Assembly: GCA_900095095.1 (NCBI GenBank)
Contig: FMBT01000518.1
Span: 1 to 64,000, forward strand
Reading direction: 5' to 3'
Source of the DNA: Fragilariopsis cylindrus CCMP1102
Lineage: Eukaryota > Bacillariophyta > Bacillariophyceae > Bacillariales > Bacillariaceae
Length of the DNA: 64,000 nucleotides
Under the pieces are notes generated by a model. That model did not search any database and had not been told where the DNA came from. It saw only the letters and a list, made by a program, of their open reading frames with translations. Positions 55,356 through 64,000 of the stretch are shown here, one piece after another. How positions within the stretch are numbered: the first letter of the stretch is position 1; every line of letters starts with the position of its first letter. Both the position numbers and the translations under genes were made by a program.

Positions 55356-58300
55356 TTAGACGCTTGCTGTGTTACCTCTTCCAGTTAAAGGTCCAGCCCC
55401 TAACATATCTTCAATCTCAACACTGTCTTTAAAGGGTTGATCAATACTGTCTACCATGATAGACCCAGTTAAAGGGCACTCAGCTGCAATCAATCCATCC
55501 AATTCAGCTTGCAATGAATCTGCCGCTTGAACAGGTAGACCACTACTGGTCTTACTTTTAACTAAATCTCTTTCGATCTCCTCTACACGAATACGTTGTT
55601 TTTCATTCAGATGAGGCATAATTTCGTTTTTTAGTGCGCTTTCTAAGACAACATAACCTGACGGGAATACGTAAAACGACTCTCCAGCTGTAAGGACTGG
55701 CTTTTTGGTGAATGCACATATGGCATCAGCCTTCATTTCCATCCGGTAAGTTCGCAGCCGTGATATTTCTCCACGAAGCGAATCACAAGTGTGATCGCAT
55801 TCATTCATCTCTTTCAAAAAGCCTTCTATCTTAGAGGAGTAAGAAGTAAGTGCTTCACAAATTTCGTCCTTAATTTGATCAATTTGTGCAAAGTCTGGTA
55901 GGAAAGGAATACCTATAGAAACAGAAACGACGATTGTAAAAATGTGAGAGGAGTACAATGTATAAACAGGAACAAATGACGTCCATTCTCTCTGTATCTT
56001 TCGCTATTCCTCATTCTTACATCTTCGATGGAGAGAACATCTGGACCACAATCCTTCAGAACAGAAACACCTTGGATACTACGTCAACATCTCCTCCATG
56101 GACCCCTTCCGATGCTGCACTTTTTGCAATCATTAGCCATAGTCGCCTTCGCTCCTCCAATTCAACACTGTCCTGGGCAGTTCCCTTGCTAAGGACGGAT
56201 CTACCTTAAGCGCTAACTCTACGGCTTGTTGTCTCATCCAAAGCCCTGTCGAAAGTAATTTAAATATGCAAAGTGAAGATGAGAGACCCGTCAACGGATA
56301 GCAAGTGAGCATTTGACAGACAAAGATTTCTTACATGTATAGTTTGATGGCTGATCGGAAGTGGCGTCCCGTCCCCAAAATAGTTCGAAGGGCGTACGAC
56401 ATATCTAGTGGACCCGAAACTCCTTCTCAGAAAAGGCTCCTAAACCGCCCTCATATTAGCTTCGGATGCAACACTGCCGAGGTACATGTGTCGACAGGAA
56501 TTTGTAGAGAGGTTCTTCGTCTACTATGTCGACGTAAGCGAGATTAGAAAACTATATATGCACTACTGTGGCAGCCAGCTTAATCACACCCTTAGGTACT
56601 TGGTGGTAACTGTGGTATCATCCACAAATGATCCTGATTGAGTCAAAATTTGTACTTCAACGCCTCCTCCAAACATGTCTCTAGATCCTGCGACATCTAC
56701 ACTCTCTAAAGTCTTACTCTCCTCTACGCCTTTTAAGGTACTGGAGGAGGCAAATGGATTCTTTCCCTTCGTAGCTTGGGCCACTTGCTTGGCACGCTTT
56801 CGCTCTCCTCTCAGCCGTTCATAGTACATAAAAGATGGGAGCAATCGGGTTGGACTTAGACCATGCGTGTATCGAGAGAGGAAGGATTTACCTGCTAAAA
56901 CGGGTGCTCGGGCCAAAAGTGACGAGGAATACTTATAGTAAAGTGATTCAGCCATTTCAAACGGCGCCTCGTTTAATATACGTAAAGCTTCAACGACGCC
57001 ATCTTGCGTATCGGGAGATACACGGAGAGCTGCGTTCACGGCCGTAGCAATGTCCCCACTCACAGCTGCGTATGCTGCACAGTCAGTAGCACTAACATCA
57101 TGGGAAGTTAATATCTTCATTATTGTCTTTGCGTCCATAGTATGCACATTATGAGACAAAAATTGCGTAAGAGATTGCTTAGCTCCAGGAAAAGTGTCTC
57201 TTTCGTGCAGGTAAAGTTCTGTTAACCATGCACCTATCATAGTACAGGTCATTTTGTCGTTGTTGTTTTTTCCAACTCTCATTTTGTCCGATAAGTACGT
57301 GATAAGGGGTAGATTACTCTTAAGTGCTTCCCGTGCGAGTGAAGATCCACCGTAAGAATGAGGATCGTCAATTCCCAAATTGGTCAAAGCAAGCCGAACT
57401 GCCGTGTCAGCAAAAGGTTCCAACACGGAGGGACATTGCGATAAATACTTTGCTGCCAATTCTCCCCTACCCTGCGATAAGTGGTATTCTGCTCGAACTG
57501 TCGTAACTACAGCTTTTTGTGAAGGATTGGTACAAAGGCTCTTGGCCTGTTCAAAAAGGTTCTCTTGTGCCTTTTCTTGTTCGTTGAGAACATTACGCGA
57601 AGAAGATCCAACCACAGTCGCTCTATTAGATGACGATTGATTACTCATGTTCAGGCTTTTATATAAAGTATATTTCCAGACATCCCGATCTTCTTGACTT
57701 GACGAAATATGGACTAAACTCCGCCCCTTCTTCAACCAAACTTGATCGGGTCTTCGAATGTCACTCATAAGTTCACAGGTTCCCATAACGGACTCCTCCA
57801 AAGATGATACAGCTTGTCGTTCCGAGGCCATCGAAGCAAATTCCACTCTCTCGTTTTGAATAGTCTTTTGGGCGACGCGATTGATGAAACGCACTTCGTT
57901 GCTTTCCGAAAGTGTGATGATGTGATGCGGCGTTACCGCCAACGAGATAGGTATGCCGATAGAGTGATGTTTCTCGCAATCATAGGGCATAATACCGGAA
58001 TCAACTATCATGCAGCCACCAGAAAAGGCTGGACCACTTTGCGCACGATCTATAGTTCCGTAATATATACCTGTTTCTGTTCTCATACAAATATGATCGT
58101 TGCAAATCTTTAATTCAGCACGGTCTAGGCTACCGGGGAGCTCTACTAAGGAAGAGTGCGCTTCATCGGCCATGACCATGCGAAAGGAACTATTGTGTGC
58201 CGAATAAAAGGTGTAGAAACGCGTCGGTTTCTTTTCCCTGACGTGCAACATAATACTAATAGTCCCGTTCGTAATCGTTCAAAAATCAAACCAGTAACGG

Positions 58301-59613
58301 CAGCATCTGACCGGAGTTGATGTAACAGGATTGGGTGTTTAGTCAATAAGCTTATTTCTTCAGGATCCTCGTTAACGGTCGACGATGATGAAGATATTCC
58401 TGACGTATTCGTGGTTGCCATTGCAGCAGTCTCGTTGGGAGAAATGAGCATGTATTCGTAGATTTCACCAAAACTAGTTCCTAACAAGATCTTTCTACTA
58501 GTCCCCTCAGTTCCCTTCTCCCTATCCCACGCAACTGCGGTCACGTATGATCCAGCCGATAATCCCATTTGTAGAGGTAAGGCGAAATTATTTCTGCTTT
58601 GGTTTTTATTATTACCACTACTGACATTGGCCCGTTGTTGTGACGAGGCCGAAATTCCATTCAATTTTTCTTGGATGCCCAAGTTCCGTCTGCATTACGT
58701 CCGAAGCCATTGAGTTTCTGCAACGCCTTATGGAGGAATGATGATAATATGCCTCTCCATTTCGTGCGGAAATGAGGGTATGTGTTCCCGTCGGATCAAT
58801 AAAGACGTGCATGATTCTACCATCTCCTCCCGCAACGGGAGGAGGAAGTGCCATCCAATGGTCTTGAACACCACCACTCATTCGACGAACATTCCATCGA
58901 CTCAAAAGACGAAGCGTACCACTACCACTATTATTAGCGTTGGCCGATGAAGAGTCGACCCCGGATGACGACGACGATAATCCTCCTCCTCCCGGACATT
59001 CCAAAGCAGCCACCATCCACGATTTGCAGTGGCAACACAACCACTTCGGGGAGCACGAAGGGGACGCATAGATGATCCAACAGAGGATGTCGAGTTGGGC
59101 ATTGAATCATCTTCTTATTAGTATTGTTTTCGTTGGTATTGGTGGGGTTCAATACGCGACTCATAAAGCCAGAAAAGTAACTCGAGTCTCCACTAGCGCC
59201 GCCAGCAGCACTGTTGTTACTTCTGGTGGTACCTCCAGTATTACCGCATTCTTCCTTACTATTTTCGTTGTCGTCGTCGCCGCCATCTCCTCCTCCTCCT
59301 CCTCCCCCACTACTCGACCCGATGGCCACGCCGCCAGACGCGGTTGGTATATTATTATTATTTATTTTTTATTTTGAGTACTGCTCTCTTCCACAATCCC
59401 CAACGACATCCCTGCATCTCTACTGGCTTTGTACAATGATGCAATATGAGTTTGTGATATGGCACTAGGGATTGGCATTTCAACATAACGGATTGCCAAA
59501 TGGTTTTCGATTCTTCATTATCGAAAGGATTTTTCTCGATTCCGCCTCCGCTCCAGCCGTGTTCCGAGAACGGCCCCCGGACGCCCGCTCCGAGCGTCGT
59601 AAGCGGCACTCAT
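55356..59613 (-). CDS. VPS18: VPS18/Pep3-like HOPS/CORVET subunit (several frameshifts)
   Basis: Core subunit of the HOPS and CORVET tethers for late-endosome and vacuole fusion. The likely start is ATG 59613. The N-terminal propeller is split over frames: VEMPIPSAISQTHIASLYKA, SRWNVRRMSGGVQDHWMALP, LQKLNGFGRNADGTW and GSYVTAVAWDREKGTEGTSR with ILLGTSFGEIYEYML. A long intact frame (58251-56584) then gives the Pep3/Vps18 domain and solenoid (RVEFASMASERQAVSSLEES, AEYHLSQGRGELAAKYLSQC). The end (about 55915-55356) has IPFLPDFAQIDQIKDEICEA and the RING-region equivalent ADAICAFTKKPVLTAGESFY. Frame changes occur near 59470-59520, 58980-59100, 58735, 58690, 58255 and 56575, and again between 56250 and 55915. 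The C-terminal RING is incomplete: only one Cys in the first C-x2-C position is seen. The family is clear; the exact exons are not. Confidence 0.8.
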
Positions 59614-60018
59614 GTGTATTGTGATTATCAGATATTAGCTAGGATATATAGTAGTACTTTATTATAATAATGCATTGTCAAAGGTGTATGTGTACAATGT
59701 TGTGTAATAAATTATGTTGTTGTTATGTTTTATCTTTCATGTCATTCTTGATCTTCAATCTTTCAATTTAAAATGGGGAGGATGGGGAATCCTAGGAAAC
59801 TTCTGCTCAATTTCAATTTTCAATCTCGCCATCATCATCAAATGCAAGGCAACTATTTTTTTGATGGGTGTGATGTGTGATGTGTGATGAGAATGATAGC
59901 GACGACGGACGACGAAGTTACGACTTCATTGCACTTAACTTTGTATTGAATCGTCCGAAAGAGAGATTAATAGCACAACAACAAATCTGCAATTACGAGA
60001 ACGAAAAGAAATAGTACA
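59614..60018. promoter_or_regulatory. Divergent promoter region between VPS18 and hydroxylase-like genes
   Basis: A 405-bp AT-rich interval between two divergent starts, including a small TGTGATG repeat near 59870-59890. No individual element can be named. Confidence 0.4.
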
Positions 60019-61384
60019 ATGAGATACGGAATTCTTCCTCCTCGATCGTCATCATTGATACCACTTATTCTACCGCTGATAGCAAGTGTTGTTGTCGTCA
60101 TCAACTACGATTATGGTGCAGAAGCTTTCATATCACAACCAATAATTGTTAGAAACAAGGCTGTAGATGGAATTGCACCCTTTGCTGCTACTAAGGGATT
60201 TGGTGCTGCTTCAACTAGTGACAGTAAGAAAGAAAGGAAACAAAAAACGTGTCTCGAAGAAAGGCAATCGATTGACAGATTCCCTTGCAGATGACAAAAG
60301 AAAAATGCCCGTTATTGGGAAACCGGCACAGAAACCATATGTGAAATCTGAACAGGATGCTATGATCGAACAATTTGCAGCACAATCTTCGAAAACGTCT
60401 ATCGGTCGGAGTGTTGCGGAAGCCCAACGTGAACTTGGTGAAACAGAGATCGATCCATTTTGGGAACTGATGCCATCCCTTATTCAGTCGCGATTTCCAG
60501 TTATAAAAGATAATCAACTTGAACGTGTTGCGGGAATGGTCAAGCACGCACTACTTTCTCCTGATAATCAATCATTACTTGATCAAAATATTATAGACGA
60601 TCCTTGGCGTCCACATAATGAAATACATGCCTACATGCCGAACTTGAGAGATACTAAACCGTTCTGGGATACTAATGAACTTACAATTTGTAAAGAATTG
60701 AATGAAAATTATGAGACTATATGTGACGAATACAAGGCTTTATTAGAAGATCGGAAAGATCGATTTCAATCTGTTACCAGTATGAATTATGACAGTGGTT
60801 GGAAGACTCTGGTTCTTTTCTATAATGGTCATCGAGTAAGTTAATATTGTTTCTTTTTATCACATAAAAGTTTATACGTCGATGTCTACAATATCTTATG
60901 ATTTGTTCTTCAAAACTAACTGTACTCAAATATTATTGCGCATTCTATTATAGATTCCTGATTTCCTTACCATTTATGCCCCGTAACGACAAAATTGATG
61001 GAAAGTTTGCCATTAGCTGGACGAATTGCTGGATTTAATCGACAGAGTCCTTCGAGTGGTATTCCACTTCACTCAGATGGTAACAATATGTGGTTAACCC
61101 TACAAATGGGCATTCATGTCCCAAAAGAAGATAAAGCATGGATTCGTGTCGGACCAGAAACAAAGCATTGGAAAGAGGGAGAATGTATTCTGTATGATAC
61201 GACGTATGAACACGAAACAAAGAACGAATCAGAATCAGAAGAGAGGGTGGTATTACACATAGATTTTTTCAACACGCTGGCAATGACTCCCGTTGAGATT
61301 GAAGTGATGCGGTATATATATAGCATGCGAGAAGCATTTATGAAAGCTGAAGGCGTAGGCAAAGTCGGTAATCAAATCCTATAA
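60019..61384 (+). CDS. Aspartyl/asparaginyl beta-hydroxylase-like protein, probably plastid-targeted (two frameshifts)
   Basis: The leader (SSLIPLILPLIASVVVVINY) is followed by GAEAFISQP, an ASAF-like site of a diatom plastid presequence. The frame shifts at the A run near 60241-60247 (KKERKQK to RVSKKGNRLTDSLADDKRK). The body continues with IDPFWELMPSLIQSRFPVIK and SMNYDSGWKTLVLFYNGHR. An intron 60836-60953 (GTAAGT..TATAG) leads to IPDF, then another one-base shift near 60963-60966 (CC run) restores YHLCPVTTKLMESLPLAGRI. The C-terminus has GIPLHSDGNNMWLTLQMGIH, VGPETKHWKEGECILYDTTY and EHETKNESESEERVVLHIDF, the double-stranded beta-helix of the Asp/Asn hydroxylase family. Its iron ligands are probably the His of PLHSD and of EHETKN. 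Substrate unknown. Confidence 0.75.
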
Positions 61385-61592
61385 AAACATTTAAAAAAAC
61401 TATTTTTATTTAGCTAGTATTATATCAGATTAAGAGCGACCCCCAAGCAATTAAAGAGAACATTTATACTAGCTACGTTACAAAAAACACAAGCACCATA
61501 TTATGACACACACAAAAAACTTATATTCCATAATATACCATCCGATAGAGATTTTCCCATCCCTCGTTATTCTTGATCTTCGGTTAATTTCC

Positions 61593-63783
61593 TCATTCAT
61601 CCTTAGATTCTTTTTCATTCGTTTCTGATAAGCTTACGCGAAATGCGGTCATTTTCTTCAAGCCAGAATCTTCCAACGTTGTTTCTTCAATATCTTCTTC
61701 ATTCCAAGAAAATGTCTGTTTGCCGTTCAAGGTAGTAAGAACAACCTTTTCACGTTCCGTTTCAAACATGGCATCAACCCAATTAAATACAACGCTCAAT
61801 GGCTGATCGGAAGCAAAGCCACGTTGGCCCGATCGACCATCAGCAAATGTAAGTTTAATCTTCTTCACGTTGTCACCACTTGTTACATCTTCAGGTAACG
61901 AGTCTTTTAATTCCTGACGACGTGCGTCTATTCCTGCTTGACGAGCCGCTTCCTTCACCTCTTTCTTTTTTCGTTCGGCTTCTTCCTTTGCTTCCTTGAG
62001 TTTGCGTTCAGTATCACTCTGAACACTATCTATGTATCCATCTCTACGTTCGAGAGCGTACTGGTTTTCTTTGTACATCGTCTGCATACTTTGATATTGC
62101 TTTCCATGTCGTTTGCGTAGAGCATTCATCCAGGATGCCATTGACTCCGCTTTGAGGGCGGATTACAATGATGTTGCGCTAAAACCTTTGCAGAGCCCTT
62201 AAAAAAAGAGAGAAAGTGAAAAGGATGAAGAAATAAAAGATTATCAAAAGAAGAATGAGAAACAGTTTAACGAAGTTCATAACAACCAGTGTTACACAAT
62301 TTTTTCGAACTTTCTTTGGTCTCGACCACGTTAGGATACAACAACAGCAGCAGCAACAACAAACTTAGGAAATGGTAACTTACATCTTGAGCCGGATAAA
62401 CGACACACAAAATAGGTCGCTTCTCTCCTGTAGTTGCTGTTGCCTTAATCTTTAGTCGTTTTATAGCAGATGTTGCTTCTGAGGAACCTGTTTTACTACC
62501 CCAAATAGCAAACGACCCTAAGCCTGCTTCACCCTTCTTTCGTGCCTTTTTATTAGCTGCTTTCATTACATCATCACTTAACAGACTTTCAATAGCAATT
62601 TGATCATTTACATTGGTTTGTTTTCCTCCTCCAACTCCTCCAAACCAACTTTCACTTTTTGGTTTTTCAGATGGAATGAATACGATTAACATACGTGCTT
62701 GCTCTCGTGCTATCTTACATGCATCCGATAATGATCCACCCAAGATGATGGTAATGTCATTATCCTCATCTGTAGTACGTTTATCTTCTACAGAATAATT
62801 TTCTGCAAGATATGATCCAAAATCAGCGATTTTGTTTGTGATAGTTGTTTCTTCGTCTGATTCAACTTCGACGCTAGTTTCTTTACATCTAAGCTGCTAA
62901 TACTAGTAGAAGTGATCAAATCACTAGAATCATCTTCTTCTTCTTTATCCTTCGATTCAGTAGCAGTAACGTCATCGTTTTCTTCTGCATCAAAATCGTT
63001 TCCTTTGTCATTTTCGTCGTCGTCATCTTCATCATCGTTGTCTTCATAACTTCCTTCATCTTCTGGAATTGTCATGGCTGCTTTTACCATTCGTTGAATT
63101 TTTTTCATTGATTTGGTGCAAAATTTAATAAGTTTCTTCGCGATAACTTCATAAACATCACCTTCTTCTTCTTCGTCCTCATCGTCGTCATCCTCTTCTT
63201 CTTCATCATTCTCTACTACTTCCAATCCTGCTGAAATTGCTCGTTGCATTGCATAATAAAAGGTAATCGATGCTTTTTTGATAGTAATAGCAGCTTTTTT
63301 AGAATAAGTCATAACAACTGGTACAATTTTTGTCTTGGTTACATCAAGAACTTTTTGGTACATATCACTATCTTCGTCATCATCGTCATCGTCAGAATCT
63401 GATTCTTCATCGTAGTCTGTTTCATCTTCTTCCTCTCCACCACGCAATTTCATCAAGGACTGAAATAACGACGAATGCAAATAATGTGTTTGTTGTCGCA
63501 TTGCTATAAAATTCGAATAGTTGTTGACCAATGAGTCGTTGTCATCCTGTTCCTTTTCAACTGCTGAATTAATAGTATCGCTGCTTTTTTTCTTGACGAT
63601 AAAAGAAGGAATCATTTTACTCCATTTTTTATTTATCGACAGTGACGTCGATGGATTATTATCGCGGCTGCCTTGAACCATCATCATCATCATCATCATT
63701 ATCATTATCATCGCTACGAATATCCCACAACCACGCTGTGGACGCTGTGGGGAACCAACCGCGGATCTTATTAATCGACTCAT
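61593..63783 (-). CDS. UAS-UBX domain protein with signal/anchor and acidic region (FAF2/UBXD8-like; frameshifts)
   Basis: The start ATG 63783 is followed by a hydrophobic stretch (CGIFVAMIMIMMMMMMMVQG), then long Asp/Glu-rich segments alternating with Lys-rich helices. After a one-base shift near 62876-62882 the protein enters a UAS thioredoxin-like domain: IADFGSYLAENYSVEDKR, ITIILGGSLSDACKIAREQA, RMLIVFIPSEKPKSESWFGG, EKRPILCVVYPAQD. Intron 62383-62198 (GTAAGT..TTAAG) gives GSAKVLAQHHCNPP. Another shift at a G run (62156-62158) leads to LKAESMASWMNALRKRHGKQ, a coiled coil rich in Lys/Glu/Arg, and a C-terminal UBX domain (IKLTFADGRSGQRGFASDQP, LSVVFNWVDAMFE) that should bind Cdc48/p97. By analogy with FAF2/UBXD8 it would act in ER-associated degradation. 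The leader makes an ER or periplastidal location possible. Confidence 0.75.
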
Positions 63784-64000
63784 ACTGCTCCTACTATTAA
63801 ACCGAATGGAATGGTGAAAATGAATTTGCCGTGTCGAAATTCAAGAAAGGAAATGCAAAATACTATTGCTTTTGTGTTGCTGTTGTTACATCATTCTTGT
63901 TCTCATCCATTGGATGCGATTTTTTTGAGATCAGAATGAATGCTATTTTTAATTTCAATTAGGATTTTATAATCTCCTTCAACCAATCAGCGCACGGCGC
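63784..64000. other. Upstream region of the UAS-UBX gene, window edge
   Basis: About 217 bases with no gene. It should include the promoter of the minus-strand UAS-UBX gene. Confidence 0.4.

Noticed and set aside
1-64000. tRNA, rRNA or organellar genes
   Set aside because: I looked for tRNA-like TpsiC motifs and conserved rRNA segments and found none that I could support by eye; a tRNAscan/Infernal run would be decisive.

Overview
The window looks like nuclear DNA of a photosynthetic stramenopile, most likely a diatom. It is AT-rich. Genes are separated by a few hundred bases to about 1.5 kb. Introns are mostly 40-260 bp with GTAAGT-type donors. The proteins are clearly eukaryotic: 26S proteasome Rpt2, APC10, NPL4, Tim13, VPS18, DCAF13/Sof1 and an LSH/DDM1-type remodeler. 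Three proteins begin with a hydrophobic leader followed by an A-F junction (AFA, AFAF or AEAF), like the ASAF presequences of diatom plastid proteins. The diatom assignment is inference from these features, not a database match. Most intron-exon structures given here were deduced by joining conserved protein frames across GT..AG boundaries.

Layout, left to right. 0-5.7 kb: 3' part of an eIF4G-like gene, then two small convergent genes with similar acidic tails flanking a tandem duplication. 6.2-15.8 kb: NPL4, DCAF13, a GT41 (OGT/SPY-like) glycosyltransferase with a broken core, and an LSH/DDM1 SNF2 remodeler. 17.4-27 kb: proteasome Rpt2, a two-HKD phospholipase-D-superfamily protein, a cobalamin-binding-fold protein, a 3'(2'),5'-bisphosphate nucleotidase and APC10. 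28-34.4 kb: three lineage-restricted proteins. 34.6-41.3 kb is accessory-looking: a 225-bp MITE-like inverted-repeat element, a damaged kynurenine-monooxygenase-like gene, a membrane-anchored methyltransferase, a near-perfect 22-bp-arm palindrome, a probable plastid-targeted protein and a secreted tandem-repeat protein. 41.4-46.1 kb holds the two most unusual architectures: a RING-ankyrin-2OG-oxygenase protein and a PARP-type zinc finger with two HIRAN domains. 47-50.5 kb: an MgtE/SLC41-type transporter and Tim13. 50.9-63.8 kb: an adaptin/coatomer-like solenoid protein, VPS18, an aspartyl/asparaginyl hydroxylase-like protein and a UAS-UBX protein. All four of these last genes are interrupted by frameshifts.

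Functional themes are protein turnover (Rpt2, NPL4, APC10, UAS-UBX, RING protein), endolysosomal and vesicle traffic (VPS18, adaptin-like), chromatin and DNA damage (LSH, zf-PARP/HIRAN) and organelle import (Tim13). Nothing suggests operons. Several gene pairs share short divergent intergenic regions that could act as bidirectional promoters.

A major caveat is that many conserved genes carry apparent single-base frameshifts, often at short homopolymers. One lies inside a tandem repeat whose sister copies have the intact run. Residual assembly errors are the simplest explanation for most of them. The GT41, monooxygenase-like and adaptin-like genes may be genuinely damaged. No tRNA, rRNA or CRISPR array was recognised.
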